The position numbers and the translations under genes are program-made. From Dipylidium caninum (Eukaryota; Platyhelminthes; Cestoda; Cyclophyllidea; Dipylidiidae): a stretch of DNA of 64,000 nucleotides. This document shows, in pieces, positions 1-13,553 of the stretch. The stretch spans positions 1,116,001 to 1,180,000 of the forward strand of contig QEYB01001312.1 of the NCBI GenBank assembly GCA_017562135.1, in the 5' to 3' direction. Numbering within the stretch: the stretch's first letter is position 1; each line of letters opens with the position of its first letter. The notes below the pieces were generated by a model. It saw only the letters and a program-made list of their open reading frames with translations. It searched no databases and had not been told where the DNA came from.

Positions 1-1804
1 CAGCTCAAGCTCGTCCGGAAGCAATTTGGGTAGCTGGACAGAACTGAGAGAGGCGATTCGATTCTTTCAGCTGTTTACAGGACGTCCCCAGAACATTGAA
101 TCACTTGGCCATCCGTATCCACTTTCCACCTTTTTCTCCATGCAGGCAGCCACCAGATGATGATGCCGATGGCAGGCGTCCCTACTTCTAACCAAGTGAT
201 GGTTCAACCTGAAGCTTCTCAGCAGGTAAACCTCATGGCCCTCAACTAATCTATGCATCAAATCACTAAGCGGCTCACTTTTTTCTCACTTGATTAGATG
301 GTCCAGCCGGCGAACTACTTCCAGTCTCTGGCTCAACCAGCCAACTCGGCTGCTACTGGGGCTACTCAGCCTGTGGTGGTCGCCTCAGCGGCTGCTTCTA
401 CGCCCTCTGTCACAGCCGCCGCTGCTCTGACGGCCACTGCTGCTCCGGTCACTGCTTCTACCCCTATCGTTTCTGCAATGGATGATAATGGACCCTTCGT
501 ACTGCCTGATCCTCCATCTGACCACCAACAGGAGCGTGATCAGGTGAGATTTGCCCATCCCCACGCGTCATCGTGCTTAACATCCCTCTCTTTTTCATCG
601 CGTTTTGTGACAGTTTTATCTCCACGATTGATGTGTATCATTACATTGTGTGCGTAGAAAAGAAAGCTCCAGCTTTCGACCTCTTGCTGCGAGGTAAATT
701 CGAAATCGTCTAGATTGGTCCTTGTGGTGCTTAAGAAAAAAGCTACATAGTGGTGATCCCTTTTGCCGGCTCCCTCGGCAACTTCTACAAACAACTTGAA
801 TTCTTTTTAGATCCTACCCTGCCATATTGTAAGGCCCAAAGCTTTCCAGTTGCCTTGTTTACACCTTCAGGAAGTATGTCACTTCGTGTTGTAGTCAAAT
901 GGATACAGTATCTCACATAATGGCCTTCTACCAAAGGGTAGCTCTTAATTGGGACGAGTAATGAATTTACCCCCTTATGGCGGGGTCTCAGCCGTTTTAA
1001 AGGGCAAAGTCTCTTTCATGCATTGCTTTAACGTCCTCATGTCACAAAACGATCCTTTTTGTTGTAATTGGGAAGTCGAAGCAGATTTACATATCCTGCC
1101 ACTGCCACATTATGGGTGTAAGAATGTGCTCTAGCTCCTTTCCTGTTAGCATTGTTGTGCAGGCACTAATCCAAATCCACTCTTCACTCGTCGCCCCTTG
1201 TCTGAACGTTTCTTTCAGCTCGTCCTTAATCTATGCAGAGTATTTTATTTCCCAAAAATCAGAGTCTACAAATACTTTAACCAAGGAGCTTATGATTTAA
1301 CTTTGGCGGAAGGAAGTTAATGTCTTAATCGCTCATTTTAGCTGAGCGCAGGTTTTATCTCCGAACACGGATTATTTTGGAGACTGCCGAGCATATTTGT
1401 TTTGTCTAGCTGTACGTTTTCTTCTTACATTTTTTTCGGCTTCCTTTTTTCAATGTTGTGACCCGAATCACAGGTCTGCAATAATCTCCCTTGACCCACT
1501 CACAACGCGTTTATATGAAACTCTGGCTGTTTGCTAGGTTGCGGCCGCGTTAGATGCGCTTAACGCCGCGACGGAACCCCCGCAACCACGTCAAGGGACG
1601 TCGATGGCAGCTAGTGTGGGCGGAGAACACCCTCCTCCAGGCTATGACGAAGCGGTTGGCATGGCCGTCACTCGCTCCTCCGGTGGAGGCGCTGCTGCTC
1701 CCGTTCTGCCTCCGCGGCGCACTGTTCCAGTGACAAACAGCGCCGCCGCAGCCGAGCCTCTGAGTTTGGCGCAGCGCTACGGCCTCCCAGTGGCCGAAAT
1801 CTAA
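1..1804 (+). CDS. 3' part of a Pro/Ala-rich protein with a C-terminal PPGY motif, unknown function
   Basis: Partial gene whose 5' end lies outside the window. Exons fit as 1-29, 146-225, 298-543 and 1538-1804, with GT-AG borders and matching phases (the first junction splits a Gly codon, the later ones are phase 0), giving about 206 residues. The visible protein is low complexity: a Met/Gln-rich stretch (SHQMMMPMAG), a long Ala/Thr/Pro tract, an acidic-proline patch (GPFVLPDPPSD), then EHPPPGYDEA and the end SLAQRYGLPVAEI. PPGY fits the PPxY consensus bound by WW domains, for example of NEDD4-type ubiquitin ligases; that is a motif-level inference. No catalytic domain is visible. It could be the tail of a trafficking adaptor or of a membrane protein like the one at 20490-21998, which also ends in a proline-rich PPxY tail. 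The short first exon is the least certain. Confidence 0.6.
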
Positions 1805-3779
1805 ACCGTCGGGGTGGTGGTTCTGTGGTGCATTGGAGCGCTGCTAAGTCAAGCACTGCGACCTCTTACCATCTAACACCCCACGCTACTACAAACTAAT
1901 CATAATCGACGTCATCATTTTCGCTATTTCCGCAGTCATCATCGCTTTCTTTTATTATAATCTCTCTCACTGCACCTGCATGCATTTCGTTTCATTCAAC
2001 AATCAAAATCGTCTAAAGCTTTTTAACGCGACTCCATTTCTTAATGGTGTGTTTTTATGTCGTCATTTGCTTCAACTTTTGTAGCTTCTCAGTTGTCGTA
2101 CCCCAGTAACGCTATCATCAGTCAACAACTTTTTGCTTCGCACCTCCGTGTTTGTCATCGTCTCTAAACTCGTCATTATCGTCAAATAAAGCTTTTCTCC
2201 AACTATACAAAGTCTCTTTCCATGCCTCATTTTCCATTCTAAACTACTTTTCTTTGCTTGGTATTTATCGTTGTAATCGCATACCCAAAATTAATGAATA
2301 ACCGTCTTTGTTGGATTAATTCCCTTGTTTTTATTCGCTAAACTTCTATTATGGAATGGCGTAGAACCCTTACGGTGAATAGTCTGCACTCTCTTGAGCA
2401 TTTAGCGTGTCTGCTGGTTCATCTCCGTCCGGTAACGTTAGTGTCACACCTTGTCCTTCCTTAAGGTGCGATAGCACCACCGCGTCTTATCATGCACACC
2501 TCGTGCGAGATACATGATTTTATCGTGGAACAAAGAAATCGGTGCATCTGTTTGGAAGTCGACACCTATTTTAAGTACTTTTTTGTAAATGAATCCTTCT
2601 TTCATGTCGACCACATCCATTCTTATGAGCGGTGCCCCCCCCCCCTAATTATCATCGTGATAAAAAGGCCCTTGACATGTCTGCCTTGACCCTATCAATC
2701 ACCACTGGACCGATCATTCTCGTGTGTTCTCGGTTATTTGACGGGCGTCGGGAGTGCTCTAACGCAGTGTTGCCCCCTTACCCCCATGGCCGTGCTAACT
2801 AATGGCCGTAAATGGGAAGTCGGCTGTTCCGGGCTTGGCATCAAATGCGGATAAGTCACGGTTGCCATTAGAAACGATTGTAAACAACGTTGATATAGTC
2901 ACTTATCAACTTTTACAACCAGTGCCTTTTTGGCGCATTCTTCGTTTCTGTCAGCAGTAAGGGCACAATTTTTCAGTCAACATCCCCTGCTCACCGTGTT
3001 TCGACCGTCTTGCCCTTTAAGCCTTCACAACCCTCGCCTACCTTTGTCCACCGCCGTTTCCTTTCAATTAATGCGGCCAAAACGGCGGTATCATTGGAAC
3101 GTAGGCGGCGTAAAATTTGGATGTCCCATGGAAGTCTATGCACATTTATAAACGCCGTCTAAACGGTTTCTTTTTTCGTGCGATTTCAATTCAACAACCC
3201 GTTGGACAAGTTTATTGGGTGGCCTATCGAATTAACGTAAAGGTAGTCAGAAGTTGGGATATCGGATGACACGTTACTACCGGACATTTTTAATACCACC
3301 GTCTTCCGTGTTTTGGCCACTTTTAGAGTAGACAAGTACCAGTCAATCCAATGATAAACTGTCTAACTTGTGCGATATCATAACGGGTCGCGCATTGTCC
3401 CCTGCAACCGTCGCATGCAGGCCATTTCAAACACCTCACTACCGAAAGCTAATGGCTGAACCGCTGAGAGAGTCTCCTTGTGATGCCCTGTTCAAATCGG
3501 AGCCATCAAGGGACACAAGTAGATAAATGCAGATTTTTCTAAGTCAAACACGATTGTCGCCCGTCACACACTTTTTGTGCGTGCATACTCTTTACTAATA
3601 TTGTGATTTTCACTGACTGAAGAGATTAGACAACTTACGCTGATTCCCACCATCCATGATGAGTTCAAACTCTCCATATAGTATTGTAAGCTGTTGCTTC
3701 CGTATCTAAACCCAAATACTCTATTCCTTTTTTTTTCTACTTTTGTCGCTTAATTTAATGTGTTTATTTCTTCTTCTTT
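1805..3779. other. Intergenic region without recognised genes
   Basis: Contains the 3' UTR and poly(A) signal of the upstream gene and otherwise AT-rich sequence with only short open frames lacking codon structure or similarity that I recognise. A nine-base C run lies near 2637. It ends in a long pyrimidine tract (about 3725-3779) that feeds the acceptor of the next gene. Confidence 0.5.
2185..2190 (+). promoter_or_regulatory. Candidate polyadenylation signal AATAAA
   Basis: AATAAA lies 381 nt after the stop codon of the preceding plus-strand gene, in an AT-rich stretch. It is a plausible 3'-end signal for that transcript; cleavage position not determined. Confidence 0.4.
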
Positions 3780-3781
3780 AG
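3780..3781 (+). promoter_or_regulatory. Splice acceptor 6 nt upstream of a start codon (candidate trans-splice site)
   Basis: A T-rich tract ends in TTCTTCTTTAG, followed by ACTTCA and the ATG at 3788. An in-frame TAG overlaps the acceptor, so the mature mRNA must begin or be joined here. Either a 5'-UTR intron or spliced-leader addition, which is known in flatworms, explains it. Confidence 0.4.
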
Positions 3782-3787
3782 ACTTCA

Positions 3788-4363
3788 ATGCCTTCAAAAT
3801 GTACACCGGGCGTGCTGTCGGAAAGTGAGCCAGATTGCGCTCCGCTTGTTGGGCGCCCAACACGATCCCACACCTATCATCTCACCTGTCGCCCGCCAAG
3901 TCGAAAGCAGGTGGAGGCAACTCGAACAGTGTATGTTAGTGCTGAAACTCGGGTGGCCCTCATTGGGAAGCCCACCGAGGCTACTCCAACACAAATTGCC
4001 TATGCTCACAGACGAGCCATTTCTGCGGCTGTGAGGGACCTCTTCGGTAGCATCAGCGGTGCACCAGTACTTGTATTCGACCTTCTTAAGTGTGCCGAAG
4101 TGAAACCGACTAAAGTAGTAGAGATAGTTGAGTCTGCAGAAAAGGTGGAACGATGTTTCCGTCTGCTAATTTCGCTTCAGAAGGCTCATGTCGATTCGTT
4201 GGTTGCGGCTCTGTCAGTAATAACGGCAGGCTTTTGTGGAGGCGAAATAATCAGTCTCTTTCTTTCATCCAACGCCCCAGTTCATATTCGTGCATCGGCT
4301 CGATTGCTTGTGGATGTACTTGGAGTTGCAGATTCTCCCACCTCTCTGGCATCGGCATGCTGA
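3788..4363 (+). CDS. RPP14/POP5-like ribonuclease P/MRP protein subunit
   Basis: Single open frame of 191 residues. Residues about 48-100 match the Rpp14/Pop5 fold of RNase P and RNase MRP subunits: a beta-strand region (TVYVSAETRVALIG) leading into AHRRAISAAVRDLFGSIS, where the family has its conserved helix with AV(R/K)DLFG, followed by a strand (PVLVFDLL) and further hydrophobic segments. RNase P matures tRNA 5' ends and RNase MRP acts on rRNA precursors in the nucleus. At 191 residues it is longer than vertebrate RPP14 (about 124), mainly through N- and C-terminal extensions. The start is chosen because an in-frame stop lies at the upstream splice acceptor. Assigned from the core motif only; POP5 is the main alternative. 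Confidence 0.6.
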   Translation: MPSKCTPGVLSESEPDCAPLVGRPTRSHTYHLTCRPPSRKQVEATRTVYVSAETRVALIGKPTEATPTQIAYAHRRAISAAVRDLFGSISGAPVLVFDLLKCAEVKPTKVVEIVESAEKVERCFRLLISLQKAHVDSLVAALSVITAGFCGGEIISLFLSSNAPVHIRASARLLVDVLGVADSPTSLASAC

Positions 4364-5856
<1,493 letters not shown>

Positions 5857-7224
5857 ATGCGGTCTTCCTTTTCTCGTCTACGGGCGCCACTTCCTCATGC
5901 TTCGGATCCTCATTTTATGAAATGCGCAAACGACTAAATGACCCTTTGGTAATCTCATGACGATTTTGACATTTACAGATGATGACAGGAAGGTTCTACG
6001 GTACGAAATAAATTGATTTCCAGCTAGCGATCAACTGTTTTTATCTTCGTGCGTAGAGCTGATGATGGTTCAGCTAACAGCACTACAAGAAGGCATACTA
6101 GCTATTGCCTTATTTTAAAAACGTTTTTTCCTGGGTTTTAGTCCTTTAGACCTCATCAATGCTACTAATGCTGAGAATGTTATCAGCAAGGTTGTTGAAT
6201 GTCCCACTGTGGATACTGTTCGATCTTTATTTGATGGACACCGGGTTTCCCTTTTGGTCAGTGTAGTGCGCTAGATCTGTTATCTTTACTTTAAAGTGGA
6301 TATAACTTCAAATGTGACTTTTGGTAGGTTTATTTGGATTATTTTCAACACCCCATCTAAATGTTACGATTACACTTTTGCTTTTACTTGGAAGAAATTG
6401 TGCATGCTTCCGATCGGGTTGGTGTTAGTACTTACATGGGTGCGGCAACTCAAATTCCGCCACTTATTATTGCATGGGCCGGATCGAAACGGTGTAAGTA
6501 AGATGTGGTCGACATATCGAGGATTTCAATTCGTTCTCTTTCGTGGATGCCTAAAATGACTAAGGGTGCTTTAGAAGGATGAAATATCGTATTGGCTTAC
6601 AGGGGGCGTTCTTCTTTTCCTCGTCCTTTTGTTCTCCGAGTAAGCATTCTTGCACGGCTGCAATCTCCCTGTTTCCAAAGGTGTCTTTCAATGCGGAGAA
6701 AAGCTGACTTCACGAAAGTTAACACATGCCATTTATTACGACAGAATTGCGTACATTTACACTTCCATCTACCTGGTGGGCTGCAAAGTCTATCACAGTT
6801 TTGTGATGTGGATAATTGCCTTAGCGTCGGAATCTACAAGTCTGTGTGATTTTTATACAGAATATTTAGTAGAGGTGTTTTCATTCATTCACCTTTAAGT
6901 TAAAACGCTGCAATATGTAGTGTGCTCAACCTCGATTCTTATAAAGTGTGCATGTTCCAAAGGAATGTTCCAATTAGTTCTTAATTCTGGATGTATTTTA
7001 ATCGTAACTCAATGCATAGGCGTTTGATGTGTTCGTAAATTCAAATGATTGAAGGCTTTGCAGTTCTTAAGGTTAGTAAGCGGTGTGTTGTATTGGTAAA
7101 CGCTTATCCGGTCGAACCTGTCACCACGTGGGTATCCTGCCGAACCTCTCTTCTTTACCGTCGGGTTCTCTATTCAGTGAATTAATCCAAACAATTGCGA
7201 GCTGATAAGGTGGCGTACACAGGA
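5857..7224. other. Rap1 3' UTR and unique intergenic DNA
   Basis: No recognisable coding region; only short frames without domain content. The region ends where the duplicated block begins, at about 7225, marked by the motif that recurs inverted at about 19677. Confidence 0.4.
6007..6012 (+). promoter_or_regulatory. Candidate polyadenylation signal AATAAA for Rap1
   Basis: AATAAA 151 nt after the Rap1 stop codon, on the same strand, in AT-rich DNA. Confidence 0.45.
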
Positions 7225-7689
7225 CTTCTCGTCACCGTCGTTAAAATGTAGAGCCCAAACATGACCGAAGAGGAATCGTCGAAGTGACGCAACACCTCTT
7301 TCGCCTTTTTCCGCGTTCAACAAGGCGACCTCATATCTGACTTCTTACGCTGCGGGTAGCACAGCGAAAGCGCAGTGAACTCTGCAAGTGCTACCACTGC
7401 GTCTCGCCTGTGCAAGCCTCGTCACGCCTCGGAGGCGCAGTGAAGACGTGTCAGTTGACCCAGGTGGGGGTGCGACTGTAGACGAATGTAAATTCTCCAG
7501 TGGCAATAGCAGAATGCCTATCTTATCGTCTCGCTCCCACAGCTTCACGTTGCCCTTCTGTCGTAAGGCTACTTCGGACGGTCTCTACTGCGAAGAGTGC
7601 GGGCGGCACACTTTCCGTCTCGTCTCGTCTCGATTCTTCGAGTCTGTGCCTCGGTAAAGAGGCGAAGTGGCACCTCTTACTTATTGTCG

Positions 7690-8040
7690 CCCAAGTAGCA
7701 CACTTTTCATGCTACTGATGAATTCCACTCCACTCAGCCACCTTCCAATCCATTTTTTTTTCTTTCTTCCCATCTGTTCCACCAATTGCTACCTCGACGG
7801 GTGCAACCACGTAGGACTCGACATCTTGCAGGGACAATCAGCCCCAACCCCACCCCCATCCCCTCCTTCCTACTACATCGCCCTTACACTGACGCCAACC
7901 CAACATGTATCCGCTGATCTCACCCAATTCCCACACCTCAAGCAACGCATCGTCTACTCGACACGAAGACGAAGGGTTTCGCGATATCATAAACGAAGTT
8001 ATTAAGCACGACCTCCGAACATCAACACCGAGCAGTTGTC
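7690..8040 (+). pseudogene. Degenerate ubiquitin-conjugating enzyme (RAD6/UBE2A-like) copy
   Basis: Nucleotide and protein similarity to the intact E2 gene at 35446-35922 is visible in order: a GAATTCCACT segment matching codons near residue 58, CYLDG followed by LDILQ where the intact gene has [13 protein letters not shown], a proline-enriched PPSYYIALTLTPTQ where the intact gene has [14 protein letters not shown], and PNSHTSSN where it has PNPNSPAN. The 3' flank also matches (ACATCAACACCGAGCA). The catalytic cysteine codon is gone, replaced by a six-base insertion, and the frame shifts between segments. With the minus-strand COG6 fragment beside it, this reproduces the convergent order of 31-36 kb. 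A translated E2 variant without cysteine is not excluded, but the frame breaks favour a pseudogene. Confidence 0.65.
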
Positions 8041-8259
8041 ACCCCAACAATTCCTCTCCTTTCTCCATTGCCTTTGTAACGCCCTAATTCATACAGTTAC
8101 AGCAAACACCCCAAAGAGTGATTCCACAGTCTCCTCATCTTTTCCCTTGTGGCGACTCACTCTGCCACACGGCCAAAAAAGAACATTCTAAGTCGGGCAG
8201 TGCAAAGAGGGAGGGCAGCCTTACCTCACTGACATTAACCACAATCGAAAGCAGAGTTT

Positions 8260-9168
8260 TGGGCAGTGGGCACCGGAAGGAGGAGGAAACGAGGGAAGCA
8301 GTAGGTCAGCCACTTGTTCTGGCGTTTTTGATATCCTCCGGCCAGGGGTTCGTGTATCCCGAGTTTCTCATCCATTATTGCCTCATATACGCGTGCGTAC
8401 AGCGAGTGCACGAGGTCGGCGGTGCGGCGTCGAAGAGCCGTTGCGAGGACGCGGGAAGGCTATCTGACCCACTCCACCAGCGTCCCATGCGTCTGGGATT
8501 TCGACAGGTACACTGTGTTGAACTCACGCTGTGCGAACACAGAAATGAGTCCTTCTTCAAATGCATTCGTCACGAGGCATGGCAATTGACACGCTCTGAA
8601 AATGCTCAAAGCACCCATCACTCACACTTACAGCTACTCATGTCTGTTTCACAGCTAGCCTCTGTAATCCCCTTACTTCCTCCAATTCTGTCACACATAC
8701 TACCCGAACACGCTCCGTTCACCATCACTTCCACCACAAACCTCCCTTACGCCTCCAATGACTCACGCGAACAACGCAAATTCCACTCATCCATACACAC
8801 ACACACACACACACACACATACACATTCTGTTCACTTACATCCAGACATGTACACAATCATGCTCGGTGGGTCATAGCGATGCAGTCAGTCGCCAATGCC
8901 TAAATAACCTCCTCACCTACTCACCAAAACTCAAGGGCAACTACTCTCTCCGAGCGAACATCTCTCTGAGGATTCGATCCGCTCGCACAGTCTCGGACGC
9001 CCGTCATTGGGAAATGTATTCACATCGAACACCACTCGAAGACTTCCAGGAAGCTCTACAGGCATCATGAAAAACGACACCGCCCTACCTCATCAGTTTC
9101 TGTGTCGAACTCATCATTTTGCTAATTTTACCACCAAGGACTTCTTCAACATAACAACTCAACTCCAT
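8260..9168 (-). pseudogene. Truncated COG6 copy lacking internal exons (copy A)
   Basis: On the minus strand, near 9168-9030, lies the equivalent of COG6 exon 1 (Gly-Lys-Ile-Ser-Lys motif, then glutamate/aspartate-rich codons) and exon 2. The sequence then passes within a few tens of bases to the intron preceding the last COG6 exon and to that last exon near 8570-8260. All middle exons present at 31441-34199 are absent. The fragments are frame-broken. The same deletion is present in copies at 17436-18710 and 29461-30390, so it predates their duplication. Confidence 0.7.
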
Positions 9169-10132
9169 CTGCCCTCCCAACCTCTCCAACCCTTAAAGCG
9201 CCGCCACATGGCCCAACACTCATTGGTCCATTTCGGCCATTTAGATTCATACGAGATATTAAGGCGCATAAAAGAAGATATTTTGGCAAGAAAGTTGCCT
9301 TTCCGATTTGATTCGAGGACAAAAACGATGATGAATAAAAATGAACGCCTTGAGGGCAGTTCCAGAATGGCTTGTGGAGGCTTTGGAGATTGAGATTGGC
9401 TGAAGAGCAGAAGTCAAAATGAGATTAGGAGAATTTAAAATACACCAACGCCGCATCTACAGAGATTTAGGAAAGTGGAGTAAATGGAGGCGAGAGTGAC
9501 TGAGTAGATGTGGGGTCGTCGAGTGTGGGATGAGACAGAGAGAGATATGCATGTTGTCAAATCGGAAGATAAGTGAATCGCATGATCTGCTAGTCAAACC
9601 AATTGGGCCACGGCCACGACGTGGCAGATAGTCTGCCAAATGGACAGAGGGGTCGCCGAGGGATGGTAGCGGATGGGGGGCGAGGGGCAGGAGAAGTGAT
9701 GTTAAGACAGTTGTATAATTTACGCAGAGTGATTTTGTGAATATATATATATATTAAACTGCCTGTTTTCAGGTGCCTGAGGATCATTAGCAGCATTGAA
9801 TGCTCTTGACTAACCATGCTACATTCCACTTCGTTGCCATCTCCGACCTTCCGTTCACTTATGCATGCGGTGGCTTATCCACTTAACGTGCCACTGTAGG
9901 AGCAGTTGCGATATCCCCCTTCACTCTGTTTGACAATCCAGAGTGCATGGAAGACATAGGCGCAATAGAAGTGTGTCAAGTATCTACGTTCGGCGCAGGA
10001 AATTTCCTGTTACCCTCCTTTTTCAGGGACGAATGACTGGCCTCAACCAGACCTCGGAGTAATTTATTGGGCGAGGTCACAATCTTGATGTATTCGAGGA
10101 CAGTGACCTAAAGATGGAAGAGGTAACAGAGA

Positions 10133-12300
10133 TAAAAACCACTACTGATTTGGGAGGTTTGTCATTGTTAGTGTGATTACAACCACCAGCCTGTTAGTTT
10201 TACTTTCAGGCGTTGACTTTAGGTGCACAGTTTCCCTTTGAGGAAGAAATAGTGTTGACTCTCTTTCCTTAAACTTCACAATTGCGTCAACGCACTGGTC
10301 ACGTGTTCTCCTCAATGCCTGAAAAGTAGAATGAGAAGCGCGCGAGGTGTGAGGCAATCTGCTTGAGCATGAGACACAGGCTATCCAAAGAATGTGGAGT
10401 AGGAGGAGGCACACTGTGGGAATGACGTCTTCGCTCAACTCTATCATCCAGTGCTCACTGCGTCGGCACCAACTTAGTCTACTGTTTATCATTTTAAACA
10501 GGGGCGAATTACCGATGCACATGACCGGAAACTGCCAGTTTGTGCGTCAGTTAGCAGCCACTTCCTGAATGCCACCGACGATGCCGATGGTTCTTCACCA
10601 ACGCTGTGACTTACATTTCTCGTCATGAGTCCACATGGTTTGCAAAATGGCATGTTGCTCTATTGTGTTCGAAGGAGTTGAGTGTCCTCCGAAGGCTAAG
10701 AAGATTGCCGACTCCACCAATTGAACTCTCTGTTGGTCCATTGGTTGAAGCGGTCAAGCATGAAATGTGCCTTCGCCCACCAACACTTTCAGACAGTTTT
10801 CTCAGCATACACTTCAGTTCAGCCTCAATCACTCAGCCGAGTGATGAGGGAGTCACAGTCACCTGACACAGCTTTACTTAGTGCTCCAACACCATTCCCT
10901 AACCACGCAAACAGAAGTGCTTCCCGGAATGGAGGCGCACGCGGCACTTCCTAAGCCATCATGTGATGACAGGTTGCCACCAACGCGCGCATATTCCGCC
11001 TCCGCGACCTCACGACGCGTGCCAGTTGGATGGCGGATAGAAGACAATGTCGCCTGGGGAGTGGGAAAACAAGTGTGTGTGTGACAGAGAAAGCAAATCA
11101 ATGGTAAGTTTCGCATTCAGTGCGATGTTTCAGTGTTGGCTGATGTCGAAAGGTGTTTGACGAAACGGGGTGCAGGCATTCTCCGCCGATTGCTGAAACG
11201 CGCTGCACGCGTTGACTGCCATGATTGGGAGGAAGGTTATCCGCATGCTTTCCACCTAGCGCAGTGATTGCACGAAAGAAAACCGAATGCGCTGCCAGAT
11301 TTACACGAGAATCGCATTTTTGTTGCGTATTTGTTGCGGAGTAGCTTCGCATTATGTGTGCGCATCTAAAGGGTAAAGACAAGTCAAACCTGCTGCTGAA
11401 GTAGCTATCAAGAGGGCTGCGTCGCCCCAAGACTCGCCTGTGCATCAGACCTTCTACTTGGTCTGTCAACCGTCGCCACGTAAAGATTTTTCCGTGCTGC
11501 GCCAAAAGTACTCCACTGCGCTCTGTCAGTTTGTGTGCGCGCCTCTTCTCTCGCCACCTCAATTCATCCGCACCGCAGGGCAGCGACGATATTTAAAGCG
11601 AGGGTTGTGGTGGTCTGGGCCCATTCGATCAGACCTGCCTCCACAAGGTAAGACGCGCCGTCGCTATGTGCAGAGCACGAGTATCTCCACACCACCTCGC
11701 TCTCACCACCGCCGCGACCCAAACCGTTCGCCCTCACCGCACGTGTGAGGCGAGCTAGTCGTGGTGGGGGCGCAGGAGCAGTGGACATACTTGGATTATA
11801 TTTTCATGTCCCGACTACTCCTCCCTTGTCATTCACCACTCACTCGGCCAAACACACGTTTGTCGCGACAGAAGTGGGCTCGTGCGTCCCCTTCAGGGAC
11901 TTAGCGTCTCCATGTCGCACACGAGGCCGCCTACGCCACCTTCCATGATCATTCGGTAGGAGGAGACACTATCCCCGCTAGTTCACATCTCCTAATTGTC
12001 ACCTATTCGATAGGCGATGGTTGTTAATGCCACCAATAGATGGTGTTTTAGTGAATTTATGCAGCCTCTCCTCCAAATGCGTCTCCAGCCATCATCCGTT
12101 GCATGTAAATCGAGTGCACCACTGGAGTGGAGGTGGACTCATTGCCCGCTAACGTGCCTCACCACCCGTGGCGCAGCAACTTTTGAGCTTAAACTGCACG
12201 ACAGGTGAAGAGGTAGGAAGCCCTCCAGCTTAAAGCGAATATTTGTCGACGTCGCTATATTTGGCCCAAAGCACCTCTTTTACTTATCTCTTAATTTCCC
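10133..12300. other. Repeat-arm DNA without recognised gene
   Basis: Part of the left arm; its inverted equivalent is 26710-28845. Short open frames on both strands are conserved between arms only because the DNA is nearly identical, so conservation is no evidence of coding. No domain recognised. It ends in a pyrimidine-rich tract and acceptor just before the ATG at 12328. Confidence 0.4.
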
Positions 12301-12327
12301 TTTTGGCTTTCTAGGGTTTCGGACACA

Positions 12328-13320
12328 ATGGGCGGCTGCAGAGAGGGCGCTGCGACTTTCTTCCATGCTAATGCTACCATCTTCAAAGTGATCTCCATCA
12401 TTTTGCTTTTGTTTAGTGTCGCCCTTATCATCTCCGGCGGAGTACTCATGGCCGTCAAACTACGGTCAAAGCTTCAAGGACGTCGACATCAATCATGATT
12501 TTAATTCATCTATATTCGATGCTGATTTTGACAAGCAAGAGCAAGCTTTTCAAGTGAGTCGTTTCCTTTCGTCTGGCCCGATTTTTTCTTTACGAGCAGC
12601 TACTCCGTCTGCCGTTCCATGGCGCAGTCTTGCCGCCTCGAGCGGCTCTCTTCAAATTCACTCCTTTTTCCACTCCACGCACTATGCCTCCTACTTCGCC
12701 TACTTCCACGTTAGCCTCATTTACGCGCTTCCACTCAACGACCATCCGGAGCGAATGCAAACAAGAGGGGTCATCGCTTGACCACGGAGATTGGGAGATC
12801 TCGACACTTGATTGTTAACTAAACCGTGGCCGCTAGTTGTCCTTCCGCAAGAATTGACAACTGTGAAACTTTTTCCTACGGTCCGCCCGATCTGCCGCTG
12901 AATTTCGGCCTGTCGGAGGCATGATAGCACTCAAGAAATGCAAGTAGGCGTCCTGTCTCGAGTAATGTCTCCAAACCGGGAAATTGGCTGTCCGCTTGAG
13001 TGCCGCATGGTGTAGTCGGCCACGTGTCCTACTTTTTTTCACCCCTTTCCTCGCTTCAAGGCGTGCGAGTCTGCCGCCAGTTCCCCACATCGGCTATCAC
13101 ATGGCCATTCTCTATCGCACAGTCTCCTTAAGTGAAACGATCTCGCGAAAAGGAATTATAATGAGTTTTGAGTTTAAACGGTGACGACGGTCAGCGCCCA
13201 TGACGTAGACACCGTTGCAATGGAGCAGTTATTTTTCATCATGAGTTAAAACCACTGTCACGAACAGATCAAATGCCGGTCAAATACACGTGTGGGTGTT
13301 ATGTTGTGACTCAGAGTAAT

Positions 13321-13353
<33 letters not shown>

Positions 13354-13553
13354 TCCTAACCAGAACAAGGTAGTGTGCATCGTAATGCATCTCTTATTGC
13401 AGCAAATTCACCGTCGGAATGATATTATTGGGAGTGGGAATATTTTGCCTGTTGCTCTCCCTCTCGACGATCTGTTGCGCCTTCGAACTCAGCATCTTCG
13501 GCCATATATTTCAAGCATTGAGAGAAAGTGAACAAGGGGAAAACAAAAGTTAG
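12328..13553 (+). pseudogene. Two-transmembrane protein gene, left-arm copy with frameshifts
   Basis: Exon 1 is 12328-12553 and exon 2 is 13403-13553. The reading MGGCREGAATFFHANATIFK leads into a first hydrophobic helix (IISGGVLMAV). An extra A in GTCAAACTAC, absent from the right-arm copy, then shifts the frame before the acidic loop (DVDINHDFNSSIFDADFD), and one extra T lies near the exon end. Exon 2 encodes a second helix (FTVGMILLGVGIFCLLL) and a Cys-Cys pair (STICCAFEL), with a stop at 13551. Exon 1 here is 226 nt against 224 in the right arm. This is either an inactivated copy or two assembly errors in homopolymers. An acceptor (GGCTTTCTAG) lies 13 nt before the ATG. Confidence 0.6.

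Larger units (their letters stand above)
7225..10132. repeat. Segmental duplication, left copy (inverted copy at 16548-19680)
   Basis: Read in reverse complement, this block matches 16548-19680 base for base over long stretches, with small indels. Landmarks shared in inverted order include the TAAAATGTAGAGCCC motif, the degenerate E2 copy, the truncated COG6 copy and the GAGGTCTGGTTGAGG motif. From about 8542 onward it is also the outer part of the left arm of the 7.1-kb inverted repeat. It contains an (AC)n microsatellite at about 8795-8819. Boundaries were read by eye and may be off by tens of bases. Confidence 0.85.

Noticed and set aside
8795..8819. AC/GT arrays read as CRISPR or satellite
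   Set aside because: Simple dinucleotide microsatellites with no spacer structure.
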